From Eutypella sp. D-1 (lineage: Eukaryota; Ascomycota; Sordariomycetes; Xylariales; Diatrypaceae): a stretch of 64,000 nucleotides of DNA. The notes below the pieces were generated by a model. It was not told the origin of the DNA. It ran no database searches and worked only from the letters and a program-made list of their open reading frames with translations. The DNA is taken from the NCBI GenBank assembly GCA_023313575.1, contig JAJTTP010000014.1, forward strand, positions 372,001-436,000, given 5' to 3'. A program made the translations under genes and the position numbers. This document shows positions 1 to 12,285 of this stretch, one piece after another; position 1 is the first letter of the stretch; every line of letters starts with the position of its first letter.

Positions 1-1439
1 TCGTCCTCTTTGCCTGCACTGTCATCGGAGACGTCGGTCACAGCCTGATATCGATAGCTTCGAAGGCAGTGCTGGCGTCGGACCAGCGCATTGAAGAGCA
101 GCGCCCCCAGAACCATGGTACCCATGAAACAAGCAAAAGCGATGCCGTAAGGGACGCTGTAAGTCTCAGACTCAGCGGCAGCCGTCGTGCCGTCGCTTTC
201 GTTTTCGTGCTCCCGCGCGTGGGCCTCCTGCAGCGCGCCCGGCCAGAAGTACATCAGCAGGAAGATCGTCCCCTCGAAGCAGCACGACACGAAGCTCAGG
301 GTCCAGACGCGCACGTCGCACAGAGAGCTTCGGGCCTTGTCGGGACGCTCCCTTGCCAGTGGTGGCGCAGGGGCTTCTTCGAGGTCGAGGTGCTGTGTCT
401 CCGCAGTTGTTGGTTCTGCGCGGTCTCGGCGCCGCCCGCCCGTGCCGCGGTTCTCGTTCCAGGTCCGCAGCATCAGTATCGCGGCGCACACGTCCAGAGC
501 CTATACGGGCGCCGACATGCATTGATCAGCTGCTTTCAGGGCATATACGTTGTCAGGGGCTTGATAAGATTTGCAACTCACCATCCCGATCAGGAACGGA
601 TCGGTCTTCGACCCCAGCGCGAGGACGACGCAATGAGCGAGTACGCCCGCCGAGATAGCCGTGATGCAATTATAGGTAGTCATAAGGCCGAACATAGCAG
701 CGATGCCGACGCCGGTCCCGCGCACGGCCCCGCCCTCCTCGAGGCCCCGCGCGTTCCACTCAGCGACCATCCAGCTCTCGAACGCGGTCCAGAGCAGGGT
801 GATGCCGACGCCGGCGGCGAGGCGGTCGGCAGCCAGGACGCGGACGTCGTCGGACAGCACGGAGGCGGAGGCGACGCAGTGGATGGCGCAAAAGGCGAGG
901 CACGCCGCGCGCCGACCGAACCGGTCCGCCGCCCACCCCGCCAGGAACGCCGTCGCGGCCGCCGACCCGTACGCCGCCGTGTACAGCAGCGCCACCGTCG
1001 TCTCGGAGAGGCCCTTCTCGTCCCGCAGTAGCGTGTACATGTACGGTCCCTGTGTAATTGTAGATCAGAACCACGCGTGAGTTAAGTAAGCCTTCTCAAG
1101 ATGTCGGCTCAGGGGGCAGGGGGCCAAACTTATGTTGGCAATCTCGCTTACCTGTAACCACTCGGACCCCATGACGAGGAGGTAGACCTGGAAAAACGTC
1201 CAGCGAAACCGGCGCCTCCTCGTCTCCGCGCTACAGTCGCCGCTGTCCTCCGCCTCCTCTCCGCACGCGCTCGTCGCCGGGTCCGTCTTGTCGTCCTCGT
1301 TCCCTGCACGTCCCCTCCTCCTCCACCTCCTAGCCCTTAGCTTCCGCAGAGGTGCAATGACGGCGTTGTGTCCGCCGGCGGAGAACGCCACCGCCGGCGC
1401 CAGGACCAGGAGTCCGATCCAGTAGATATCGAGGACCAT
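1..1439 (-). CDS. MFSD5-type molybdate-anion transporter, C-terminus cut by window edge
   Basis: Membrane transporter of the major facilitator superfamily, MFSD5/molybdate-anion transporter branch. Exons read 1439..1152, 1049..582 and 510..1 on the minus strand; all junctions are phase 0 with GTAAGC and GTGAGT donors. The start ATG at 1439 sits in an ACAATGG context. The first junction restores the family signature SEWLQ-GPYMYTLL, which in this family marks the region just after the first membrane segments. The MFS motif GWAADRFGRRAA follows, then FESWMVAEW and a third exon with FEGTIFLLMYFWPGAL. A charged Arg/Glu-rich loop lies between helices 1 and 2 and another in exon 3. The frame stays open to base 1, so the last helices are outside the window. 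Substrate is inferred from the family only. A GA repeat lies in the 5' leader. Confidence 0.85.
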
Positions 1440-2329
1440 TGTTTCTCTCTCTCTCTCTCTCTGCGGGTCCGTTGTCTCGTCAAGGTTTTCCGTCTCTTTC
1501 AATAGTTCCCCAAGCCGGCGGGCACACAAAAATAGAAGAAACCTTCCAGTTGTACGATGACGTTATAAAAAGAATGATATGATTTCTTCAAGCAGACCGA
1601 ATCACCGGCAGTTCTGGGGGGGAGGCGATCGACGGGTTCCATGATTTCCGGGAATTTTCGTTGGGGGGAGGGCACGCGGTCGTCCTCTTTTTGAGGGTCT
1701 CCGTCCGCCCTGGGACGAGGGCAGTGACACATCTCATTCCTACCATGTACGGTTCGCGAGCACATGTTCTCCCTTTGGCCCTTTCTTTGGGTAACTAGCG
1801 AGTCGGCCTGCCCTGCCTAGACCACGTCGGCATTCTTCGTCGATAGAAATTTTGTCTCGGATGTATTTCATGCTTGCGAGAGCCTTGCTGGGCTCGGTAC
1901 CTTGGCGCACCTTAACTACCTACATAGCATACGCATAACGGCAGGTGAGACATCGAACATTGGGTATTGAATTCCACAGGTATTATTCCACAAGCATCTC
2001 GCCAGGGAGTTGATTTTTGTTTTGATTTTTCGTTTTCTCTTTTTCGTTCCCTGCGTAAAGGGCATCTCCTGCTGAATTGCGCCTGGTTAATCTGTCACTT
2101 GAGAATCGTGGGAAGTAAGCCTTAACTTAAGTACATAGGATGGATTGGTCACTGGTCTGATCGATGGAAGTAGATTATGCATTTTATTACTCCGCGAAAA
2201 ATTTTACAATTATGATACTGTTACGGTGACCTCGAATAGTGGTTGGTATATTCCCTAGACCAGACGGAACGGCAGTTTCAAAGTACGAGAACGCCCGGAC
2301 GCCTAACCCTATGCCTACCTACATCCCCG
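1440..2329. other. Intergenic, MFSD5-type promoter and SSF1 3' flank
   Basis: About 890 bp between two co-directional minus-strand genes. I see the TC repeat, AT-rich stretches and T-rich runs near 2010-2045, but no open frame with coding character. It must hold the promoter of the transporter and the SSF1 3' UTR. Confidence 0.6.
1443..1462. repeat. (TC)10 microsatellite in 5' leader of the MFSD5-type gene
   Basis: Uninterrupted TC dinucleotide run starting four bases upstream of the transporter start codon. On the mRNA strand it is a GA-repeat leader. Such tracts are common in fungal 5' UTRs; length polymorphism is likely. Confidence 0.9.
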
Positions 2330-3892
2330 TCAACTTTTCGACCGCGCATTAGCGATCTCCGCCTCTTCGTCCTCCCACTCATCCTCGTCCATCGCCTCAT
2401 GAAGGGCCTCCTCCGCATCGCCGGCCAAGCCCTCGGAGTCAAGCTCGTCTTCTTCCATCATCTCGTCGAAAAGATCGCTGTTGTACCCATCCACGTCCAT
2501 ATCATCATCTACCACCGCCTCGTCGTCATCGTCATCATCCTCGCCCTCTTTCCCTTCCCCGCCCTTGGTCCCTTTACTAGCCTTCTCCTGTTTCTTCCTC
2601 TCGACGTTCGCCTTCTGCTCCTTTCTCCGGGCCTCCTTCTCCTGGTTCTTCTTCTCCCACCGACGCTCCATCTCCTGGATCTCTTGGCGCGACTTGTGGA
2701 TGTGCTCGTGCCACATGGTCTTGCCGGCGCAGAGGCCCTCCTCGACCTTGGTCATGCGCAGCTTCATGCGGGGGCCGAGCTCCGTGAGCGTGACGCGGCG
2801 GCGCTCGACCTTCTCGTCGCCGTCGTCGTCGTTATTCCCGGCGCCCGCGTAATCGTCGCCGTCGCCATTCTCGGCCGCCATCGACGCGCGCGCCTTGGCG
2901 GAAAGGACCCTCCGCGGCGCCGTGTCGAGGACCTCGACCTCGGCGTCCGTATCCATCTCGCTCCCGCTCGTAGCCCCATCCGTCACGTAGCCCTCTCCGT
3001 CCTCGCCGCCAATGAGGAACTCGGAGATGTCGCGTAGCTTGCCTAGATTTGGCAGTCCGCCTTTCCGGGTCTTCTTGGTGGTGTGTAAGAGCCGCTCGGC
3101 GGCGTTGAGGCGGCGCAGGGGCTTGGACATGCCGGCTGGCTTCGTGGTGATGGCGTAATGGCGGAAGTTCAGGACGAAGGAGCCATCGTCGCCGTCGCTT
3201 GCGGGTTCCCTGTCGAGCAGCAGAACTCTCCGGATCGACTTCAAGGGAGTGGTCTGGGGATTTATGCGCGGGAAGAGGGATTGGAAGACGGTGGTTGTGA
3301 GGGTCTCGAGGTGTCGAGGTACTTTCGCGCTCGCATCTGAGTTAGGGGAAACAATATTGTTCATGATAAGCTGCGTACAAAGTTAGCGGGTAATCATGGT
3401 CATCATCATCTTGACCAATGGCCCATCTGACAAGCAAGGGGACCTTACCAAGGGGGGTGTCATATACTCCTTGCCTCCACCCTTCGGATGTCTCTGCGCT
3501 CTCCGCACATCCTTACACAGGGAGTACTTCTCAACCCTGAAATGTAAGGTAGGACCCCTCGGAGTAGTCGCTATACGGAGGTTCGTATTTCCCGAATCTG
3601 ATCTGGAGAATAGCAGAAGATGGGTGACGCCTAGAGGACCCGTCATGGTGACATAGTCGCGAAGACGATTGGCGCGGCGCTCCTTTAAACGGCTGGCTGT
3701 GCCGGGTTCCATCACCGTACGAACATCCTTAGCCAACTGACTGACACTGGAACCAACCTCGCCGGCGCCAATGCGAATGACCATACTCTTGGGGTCTTGA
3801 GTTGCGGCGGTCGATCGGCCCGGCAGAGGGGCCTTATCCGTTGGATTTTTTGCGCCGACATGGGTACGCTTTTTTGTTCGTGGTTTCGCCAT
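2330..3892 (-). CDS. SSF1: Ribosome biogenesis factor SSF1 (Peter Pan/PPAN, Brix domain)
   Basis: Nucleolar Brix-domain protein needed for maturation of the 27S pre-rRNA and assembly of the 60S subunit. Two exons, 3892..3449 and 3370..2330 (phase 0, donor GTAAGG), give 494 aa. The N-terminus MAKPRTKKRTH is the basic start typical of Ssf1/PPAN. The Brix core follows: PKSMVIRIGAGEVG, TASRLKERRANRLRDY, GPLGVTHLLLFS, NLRIATTPRGPTLHFRV, then across the intron TPPL-LIMNN, which matches the family. GSFVLNFRHYAI closes the Brix fold. The C-terminal half is acidic and basic low-complexity sequence with a Lys/Glu-rich predicted coiled-coil, usual for Ssf1. It is divergent with RRP3, another rRNA-processing gene. 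Confidence 0.93.
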
Positions 3893-4498
3893 TGAAGAAA
3901 TTGTCCCCGCTCGAAAGGAAAAAAAAAAGAAAAAAAACTAATATTAAGGTCAAATTAATTCAGGCCAAACGATTCTGGAAAGTTGTCGTCACCTGGGCAA
4001 TGGTAGATGCAGATAAAAAGAAAGATCCCCGGCCCACCCCCCAAGAGGTTTGTTTGAAGCGACGGAATTTTTGGGTGGATAAGCTGATAAGCTCTGTCTG
4101 TATGTACCTCGACTCCCCATAACTTTTAGACTGTATATTCCATACCTACTTAGGTAGGCAAGCTTACTCCAATCAAAGCTTCAATTGGACTAAACTAGAG
4201 AAATAAGGTTGCCGCTAACTAAATATCACTACGACTAAATGGGTCTTGGTGAAGTTACGATAAGATAAGGATAGCTTTCCGATAAGGAAAGACCGTTTAA
4301 GTCCAAACTTTTTATTTCAGGATTGCGGTCGCACTTACATTCGCGCTCTTGGAGCTCTCGAGCTTACCGGGTTTCCAGTATATCCGTCCCTACTATAATC
4401 GCATTTACGCACTCATGACATTTCCATATTGACCCAACACAACACACAACTAATCACAGTTCCACGAATACCTACACAGATCTAAAGAAGACAGCAAC
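3893..4498. promoter_or_regulatory. Divergent promoter shared by SSF1 and RRP3
   Basis: The two start codons face away from each other across about 606 bp. The stretch has an A-rich tract at 3918-3940 beside the SSF1 start, several GATA cores (around 4081-4092 and 4259-4285) and a CT/AC-rich leader before RRP3. Both products act in rRNA processing, so co-regulation is plausible. No specific factor site can be named from sequence alone. Confidence 0.6.
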
Positions 4499-6192
4499 AT
4501 GCCACCCTATCCATTGGCCAGTTCGGTACCGGCCATCCCCTCCAAACGCAGAAAGATCTCTCGCGATCAAAACGATCAAAACGATACAGACGATGCTCCG
4601 GCTTCCAATCCTTCCCAGTCCAACACTAGCCCCGAAGAAGCAGAAGAAACGGAAGAGACCGCCGCGACTTCGAACTCCTCTCCCAAGACCTTTAAAGATC
4701 TGGGTATCGTCGACGAGCTATGCGATGCCTGCGAGTCGCTCGGCTACAAAAACCCCACACCAATTCAGTCGCAGTCCATACCACTGGCTTTACAGAATCG
4801 GGATATCATAGGCCTCGCTGAGACCGGTAGTGGAAAGACAGCCGCCTTCGCTCTACCTATACTGCAGGCTCTCCTCGAACACCCACAGCCTTACTTCGGT
4901 CTTGTTCTTGCGCCTACGAGAGAATTGGCCCATCAGATAGGCCAGCAATTCGAAGCTCTAGGAAGCCTGATCGCCGTACGATGCGCCGTCATTGTCGGTG
5001 GCTTGGACATGGTACAGCAGGCCATCGCTTTAGGAAAGAAGCCGCACATCATCGTGGCCTCCCCCGGACGATGTAAGCTCCATCCGTACCTACCCATGTT
5101 ATACCCCATATTCTCCCCATATATTTCCCGTTGGGTCTTGGCAACCCCTATTTTAGCTCTTGGCACTCCGAAAGTCATAGGCCTTTTTAGCTGACCACTC
5201 CATTACAGTGCTTGATCATCTCGAAAAGACCAAGGGCTTCTCTCTCAGAAATCTCAAGTATCTAGTCATGGATGAGGCAGATCGTTTACTGGATATGGAT
5301 TTCGGTCCTATCTTAGACAAGATTCTCAAGTTTCTCCCTCGTGAGCGGAGAACTTTCCTCTTCAGTGCCACCATGTCTTCCAAGGTCGAGAGCCTCCAGC
5401 GTGCCAGTTTGAAGGACCCTCTCAAGGTATCAATCAGCACCAACAAGTATCAGACTGTGTCTACTTTGATCCAGAAGTACCTCTTCATACCAATTATTTA
5501 CAAGGACGTCTACCTCGTCTTCCTCGTCAACGAGTTCGCCGGACAATCCACCATCATCTTCACTCGCACAGTATATGAAACGCAGCGGATATCCATCTTG
5601 CTGAGGAAACTCGGTTTCGGCGCCATCCCCCTTCATGGTCAGCTATCCCAGTCCGCTCGTCTCGGTGCTCTCAACAAATTCAGGTCCGGCTCACGGGACA
5701 TTCTTGTCGCCACCGATGTCGCCGCGAGAGGTCTCGATATTCCCAACGTAGATGTCGTTCTGAATTTCGACGTCCCGCAAGACAGCAAGACATACATCCA
5801 CAGAGTCGGTCGGACAGCCCGTGCCGGCAAAAGCGGTCATGCCCTATCCATTTTGACGCAATACGACCTCGAGGTAATTAGATACAGCCTGCACTATTGG
5901 CAATGTGCAATCCATGATTTTATTTGAACATTTATCGCTAACTCTGATGTAGATTTGGCATCGCATAGAAGCCGCACTCGGTAAAAAACTGACAGAGTAC
6001 GAGACGGATAAGGAGGAGGTACTCGTTTTCAAGCCGCGCGTGGAGGAGGCGCAGATCCACGCGAAGACGGAGATGAAGAACCTGCAAGAAGACCGGGGCG
6101 GTAAGAGGGGAGCGGTGCTACAGGGCCGGAATCGCACCGGTCGGAGCGGCAACAAGCGGCGGCACGAACACATGGATGCGGAGGAGGGCTAG
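4499..6192 (+). CDS. RRP3: DEAD-box ATP-dependent RNA helicase RRP3 (DDX47)
   Basis: Nuclear RNA helicase required for early 18S pre-rRNA cleavage and 40S assembly. Exons 4499..5072, 5209..5873 and 5953..6192 join in frame to 492 aa, close to yeast Rrp3 (about 500 aa). Visible motifs in order: Q motif (TFKDLGI...TPIQSQSIP), Walker [20 protein letters not shown] (completed across intron 1), DEAD in [45 protein letters not shown] and [13 protein letters not shown]. The C-terminal exon begins [13 protein letters not shown] and ends in a basic tail, as in Rrp3. The first 65 residues are a Ser/Glu-rich low-complexity leader. Intron 1 is 136 nt, intron 2 is 79 nt (acceptor ATGTAG). Confidence 0.95.
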
Positions 6193-6510
6193 TATGGATT
6201 CGCTTTCTCGGGTGAACGGCGAACGGCGCTTCCCCAGGAAAAGTGAACGAACACTTTCTGTTGGTTCTCTTTGTTGATAACGAGGTAGTTCTTTTCCAAG
6301 TTAATGCGGATACCCTGCTGCTATCATTCATCAAAATAAAATAAAAAACATGTCCCAGATTCTCCTTGACGCTCTAAAATTTTATAACATCCAAACCGAA
6401 AACTCCGCGATAGACCTCAAGAAAACCCTTGCTAATATCCATAAACGAAATTGGCCCTGCCCCCCCCCCCCACCTCACCCCCCATCTATAATATGACAGA
6501 AGAGCCTCTA
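6193..6510. other. Convergent intergenic region, RRP3 and GT32 3' ends
   Basis: About 320 bp between two converging stop codons. It contains an AATAAAATAAAAAA tract near 6335 that could serve RRP3 polyadenylation and a C-run near 6460. No coding signal is seen. Confidence 0.6.
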
Positions 6511-7736
6511 TCATCCGCCAGGATGATCCGCGCGCCAGGATGCCATAAACAAGTGCTCGACGAGGATCTCGGGGTGGCCCTTGTCGAGGGTATGCTCGTG
6601 CGGCAACCAGCCGAAGCTATCCTTGGGCAGGACCAGCACGTCGCCAATGAGGACCGGGTGGCGGAGCCGCGTGAGCTCGGCGCCCGTGTATTCGGTGCCG
6701 CCGCCCGTGACCTCGGTGAAGTACTCCATGAGCACGCGCGTGAAGGCGAAAGGGCCCGTCGTCGCCATCACCTCCTCGAACGTGATCTTCGCCTTCTGCC
6801 CCTTCTTCTTCTTCTGTTCTTTGGATTTCAGCAGCAAGCGCAGGTTCTCGCATACCTGGTCCACGAGCGCTTCGAGCGCCGGGTGGCCCGGCTTCGCGAG
6901 CATCACGTATTGCGCCAGCTGCACGGAGTACGGCAGGCCCGGCCATATGGGCTGCCCGTGGTGATCGTTCTCGATGCCGACGACGAGGTTGACGGTCGAA
7001 GTACGACTACCGCCGCCGCTAACGCTAACGCTGCTCGCGTTCTCGCGGTCCCGGAACCCGGCCGGGATCCAGGACGCGATGGGGCGGTGCGGAAACACGT
7101 CGATGTCGGCCCAGACGCCGCCCTCGCGGGCCATGACGAGGTAGCGCAGGAGATCGGCGCGGAGGATAGGGTCCGTGAGACTCGCGAACAAATCCGCAAC
7201 GCCTCCTCCCTCTCCTCCTCCACTGCTTTCGTCTGTTGAGGAGGAGGAGGAGTAGAACCGGAAATCCCCCCACGCCTCCCGCACCCACGCCTCCGCGTTC
7301 CCGTCCGTCAGCCTCTCGTACCGGTAGCCCGGGTTCGCGGCCCGCCAGGCCCGCGGGAACCCCACTGTGCGCTCCGTCGGGTCCTCCGCGTCGTCGCGCC
7401 AGCTCTGCCAGATCTTCGCCGGGAACGGGCGGGATGCCAGGGACGGGGTGTTACTGTTGCTGCTACTGCTGCTGTCGCTATCTAGTGATGTTGGTGTTAT
7501 GAGGGGTCTTTGGATCCGTGCTATGAGTAGGTAGCCCGTCTGTTAGTTGTTGATGTTGAAATAGAGAATACAAGTGAACGTGGGGGGTTGGACTAACACT
7601 TCGGAATGGACCGTGTGACGATGTCGTCAATGGAATAGCGGCTCCATAGTATAAGTATAAAAGTAAGACATGCGACTCCGAGGAACGTCGCCTTCCGGTG
7701 CATCTTCAGGAGGGATGCCATCACCGACTCGCCCAT
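6511..7736 (-). CDS. GT32 (Och1-like) type II membrane glycosyltransferase
   Basis: Golgi-type glycosyltransferase of family GT32, whose members add alpha-linked sugars such as mannose to N-glycans or sphingolipids. Exons 7736..7598 and 7520..6511 (donor GTTAGT, branch CTAAC, acceptor CATAG) give 382 aa. A short basic N-terminus is followed by one hydrophobic segment (about residues 18-34), so the enzyme is a type II membrane protein. The stem is Ser-rich. The catalytic domain begins IWQSWRDD, continues with NPGYRYERLTD, and has the DxD sugar-nucleotide motif in GGVWADIDVFP, preceded by ADLLRYLVMAREGG as in Och1. The acceptor sugar cannot be decided. A Ser/Glu-rich insert (about 10 residues) lies between WGDFRFYS and the DxD. 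Confidence 0.85.
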
Positions 7737-9449
7737 TTTGCCATATAGATAGATTTTATATATAATATAATAACTACTTTTTCGTTCCCGATACCCTTTC
7801 TTACCAGGCAGATTTCAGCAACAGCACACTCGACGACGGCTTAACAAGTTTGCCAGAGTTTCTTTTTTTTTCCTTTTTGTTTTTTGGAGATACACGGTGA
7901 CAAACATTGAATAGGGTTTTTAAACCCAAAAAGAAGAAAAACAAGGTTCAGAAGAGCATTTGGTTTTTTGGCTTTCGCTTTCGCTCCGCCCCCCAGAAGC
8001 TTACGCACGCTGCACGCATCATCGGCACGCCTTGTCATCACATATAAGCAGGAATACCACCCAGGAGGTCTAGGAGGGGGGGGAGGCTAAGGCATGTTTA
8101 GCGCCAGGTACCCTCGAGTTCGAGTAACAAAAGGTTCCAACAGTCCTCGGGCGGCTTATTAACTCTAGTGTGCAATCCCCCCCCCCCCTTCCCATCATTT
8201 CTTAATTATGCTGTTGGTTCTCTTTGCATTCGAAAGCCTTGCCCTCCCTGAAAATAGAAAAGCCTTCGTCCAATTATGTTGGTCGATCCACTTCAGGGGA
8301 AGGGCCTGCAACTTTGTGGTGTTGGTGGCGTCAGACGTGCACACCCCCCTCCCTTGGGTAACAGTGCTCTACCATTTAGGTGAGATTATTGGCAGATCGC
8401 CGGTCCCCCAGCCTAACGCAATGGCAAGTATATCCAGATAATCCATGATGTGATATTGTGATATTGGAATCAGGCTCTGATCTCGACTACACACGGCTAC
8501 GGCACGTCTTTCATTTCTTAGATGTTAATCCATAGAACTGTAGAGTGTTTGTTATCTAGGGCGCTGACTGTAGGTTCACTCGTACCTGCGAGAGTTTGTG
8601 GCATTTTATTCGTGGCCAAACTCAAGAGGCAGAATGCCCCTGTTATCTATTAATCACGTACCGCCATTCCCCGCTCTTCCGGCTTGCTCGGTTCCAGCCT
8701 GATAATACCCTAGAAAGACATTACGAGCAAAAAAAAGTTGTTGAGGCTACGTTATATGTGATATGTGATAGATTGCTACCCCTCACCCCACTCACCCCAG
8801 TCCAGCTGCTCGATCGGGTACTGTCCTCCCCGAGGCGAGACCTAGCACCGGGCCGTCCTTCTAAGCGAATGGTCGCGCCCCGTTGATCAGCGGCAATTCC
8901 CGACAGACTGGTTCCTATCCCGGTAGCTGGTAAAACCAAGCCTTGGCCAGGCCGTGCCACGTTAGAGCGCGCCGCTACCGGGGTTTAATAGGGATAACGA
9001 TGCCCGATGGGCGCTTAGTTGTCGAAACAGGAAAAAACGAAGCCCGTTGAATTAAGAGCGTGCTGGGTTCGTGTGATTGGTTACCATTGCGGTGGTAACC
9101 CAAAAGGAATGCGCTGGCGTCGGTATGGCGAGGATGAAGTGAGAGTTTCATGAGGATCGGTGAGGAAGCCAAGACTCAGGAGGCGGTTTTTTTCGAGGAG
9201 AAAGCGGATTGAAACCATCGTGATTGATACGATGGGCTAGCTAGGGTTTGAACCAACGTGCATAACGTACATTCTTGAGGTGTAGAGCGTATTGAGACTG
9301 AAGCGGTCGGTGGCGTTCGATGGCGGCAATGATTTTTGCGGAAATATATGTTCGGCGTCTTGAGATTGTTGATGCCGCTGCTAAACATGTTTGCTGTCTC
9401 CTTATTTCATGTCTAAAGCATCCAAAGCGAAAGAGAAAATAATACTGTC
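7737..9449. other. Intergenic, about 1.7 kb, no gene seen
   Basis: Holds the promoters of the GT32 gene (left) and of the Cys-rich membrane protein (right). There are poly-T and poly-C runs (7862-7890, 8177-8188) but no open frame with coding character on either strand. Confidence 0.55.
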
Positions 9450-10482
9450 ATGGCCGGGCCTGCTGTTTGGCTGCTGCCGTTGATTTGCATATTGCTGACC
9501 CCCTCCGACGCTGCCATCAATCAATGTTACTATCCCAATGGTGACTTGTCTCCCGATTATCCCTGCGATAGGAACGGAAAGTCAAGTAATTGCTGCGGCG
9601 GAGATATCGGCATAGCGTGTCTATCAAATGGCCTATGTCAAGGCCCGAACGGCAACATCATCCGAGGATCTTGCTCTAGTGAAAGCTGGGATGGCTGTGC
9701 CCATTACTGTCTAGGTTCGTATTATCACAAGACTGCCATGCTTGTCTGTATTGGGAGAGATAATGGTTTCAAACTGACTTTGGCCGATGTGATGGGGCGA
9801 AAAAGGTGCTTCGACTGGCGGAACGGACTTGATTTGGTGTTCTAATGTTACCAAGGACGAGACGTCTTATTGCTGCGACGGCACGATCAACTGCTGTGAG
9901 AGAGGTGTCGGACGGTTCTCTGTACTGCCCTCCAATCCGACACCAACGGCTACATGGGATGATCTCCGAACTCGATTCATGCTTGTTGTGACATCTTCGT
10001 CATCGTCATCACAACAGTCCTCTATGCGGTCATCTTTAGTGTCATCGCCAATATCTTCCTCCCCTCGACGTACGGAATCATCAACGAGACCAGAAAGTTC
10101 GGACACCAGCACAACTAGCACAACAGCTTCTAGGACAGAGTCAATCACCATTGTGGACAACTCCAACGCGACCGAGGTCCCAACTGGTGCGTCAGAGAAC
10201 ACCACGACATTAAGCACGGGCGCCAAAGCCGGCATCGGAGTCGGTGCCGCCGTTGGGGCTGGCCTGGTTGCAGCTATCTTCTATCTAATTTGGAAGCTAC
10301 GGAGGAAAGATAGGAACACAAGCCAAGTTACGACGTACTATACCGGAACGCAACCGGCGGCGCAACAGGTTCCAGTTACTGAATACTACGGTTCTCAGGC
10401 TGGCAAGTCCGAACCGTCTGAAGTTGACCCAATGGGTAGTAGAGGGGCCGCCCACGAGCTTCCCGGTACTGTGCCACACTGA
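9450..10482 (+). CDS. Cys-rich single-pass cell-surface protein, possible wall sensor
   Basis: I do not recognise a named family. Exons 9450..9714 and 9806..10482 (donor GTTCGT, branch CTGAC, acceptor AAAAAG) give 313 aa. A signal peptide covers about residues 1-22. A Cys-rich ectodomain follows with the pattern CYYPNG...CCGG...C..NGLC, then WCSNVTKD, CCDG and CC. Next is a Ser/Thr-rich stalk of about 90 residues, expected to be O-glycosylated. One transmembrane segment (AGIGVGAAVGAGLVAAIFYLI) is followed by the stop-transfer KLRRK and a cytoplasmic tail of about 60 residues with Tyr and Gln and the ending AHELPG. The layout resembles Wsc/Mid2-type sensors in design but the Cys domain is different. 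The intron removes an in-frame stop of the downstream frame. Confidence 0.75.
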
Positions 10483-12285
10483 AGGTTGAAGGTTAAGGCG
10501 TTGTATATAAGATATACTGGCATTTCGTATTAGAACATGTTGAATACATCTACAACGGTTAGGTAATTGGAGCTAGTTTAGGAAGTATTAATGAAGACCT
10601 ATTATATACTTAACTATGCATCACCTGAGACTGCAGTAGTTACCATTTGAGGAGCTTGAACAGGAAAAGCTTCGTTCAACTCAGTAAGAGAAGAACAGAA
10701 TATAGCACAGGCGATCAAGAACAGCCTGGACACGATACCACACTTTCAACTACATGATCAAGGGGGGAAACAATCTAAGGCCTTCCAACGTAGTATGTTT
10801 CGACGGCTTTGACGAGGAATCAAAGGGACAGAGGCCAAGCCCATAGATTAATTATCACAGCCCCTCCCTAGGCTTCATAATGACCAATCAAGCTATTTTT
10901 TTTGATAAGTAGATGCGTATTCTTAATGCCATATAAGCTGTCATCATACATACAAGCTGGTTACATGCAAGCGGGGGATTCTAACATCTCCATTTCTTTC
11001 CAAAGCTCTTTACACATTTACGTCATTTGTTTAAGTCAATATTTGGCCTGAAAAACATCTCGATAGTCCTGCATCCTCTTGAGTGATCTTTATTCAAAGG
11101 GAAACTTGTCCAGTGGCATGGAAAACATGTTGTAATAGATCGTAGTCAGGTTTGGTAGTTGCTCCCTCCACAAACCAATCAATATTAAGTAATATGCTAG
11201 GGAACTCGTCTAGGTACATAATGCAGCATGGCTAAGAGGTCTGTGGCGGCCCCAGGATATCATTTGCTATCCGTCCCGTCCGGTACATATTTAATGCCAA
11301 CATCCCTTTCTAAGTACCTAGGTATTTTAACCCATTCGGTGCTGTCTATTATTAAGCTGTCACCTATGTTTTAATGAGGCGCCAGAAGGGACCCCATCAT
11401 TACCGAGGTTCTGCATGCCCCTATATGCAAGAAATATATCTTCCGAGTTTTTAGCCGACCTTTTCGGAACAGATGGGGGCATAACAAAGCGTCTCGAGAA
11501 CAGTCAGAAAGCATGGCCAAGACGTATCCCAGGCCGGTGCATTTTATTATTCCGTAACAGTGTTGACATAATAGGGATAATACGTAAGGCATGTCTTTTA
11601 ATAAAGGTCATTATCCAGAGTAGTAGATTGTTATTCTATCCAAAAACCTTTGGCATGACTTACCATGGAGGAATCCTGATACGAACATAACTTAGCGGTT
11701 TAATTACTTGATCTTTTCCTGTCTCCGTCTTGATGACGTAGGCTGCATGGGTATGAATGTATCGATATACGATATAACTAATCACACAAAAGGGGTGCGA
11801 AGGAATGTAAGTTTACTTGACGATAGTCGGGGATCAGATCGGACCTGGGTTTCGCCTTCAAATGGCCTGCATTGAATAAGCTTGCTGAATAGGGGTTATG
11901 TAGTATACTTAGGTAAGCAATGAAGGGGGTGGGGTGGTTATGGAATAATGAGGAAGGTGCGGTTCCTCCTTCAAACGTAGTTGCGTACCTGCCATTTTTA
12001 TTACAATACCATGAATTGCAACCATAAGTACCCGACCTACCTAGGTACCTATCAGGTTCTTATTGATATCGTTATTTTAATCTTTTGAGTTGCCCACCTA
12101 CCACCTGAGAGGAAATATTGTTGCTGCTAATCCCGACAAACATTAAAGCAACACCCCAGGCAGCTAGCAACTTAATGTATTACATCTACCTCTCTCCCTC
12201 TTCCATCCTCTTCCATCTTTTAACTTTCGACTATTTGCGGCAGATTACCATCTACGAAAGCCATAATTTTCATAAACAACGAAAG
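10483..12285. other. AT-rich intergenic region, about 1.8 kb
   Basis: Long AT-rich stretch with many short stops in all frames. It includes a TACCTAGGTA palindrome at 12038-12047. I see no gene. The region could be partly repeat-derived and mutated, but I cannot compute a RIP index here. Confidence 0.5.

Noticed and set aside
2243..3037. Long plus-strand open frame of 264 codons, Leu/Val-rich
   Set aside because: It is antisense to SSF1 and arises from its acidic/basic low-complexity codons; no family features.
6451..7239. Plus-strand open frame of 262 codons
   Set aside because: Antisense shadow of the GC-rich GT32 gene, whose motifs are clear on the minus strand.
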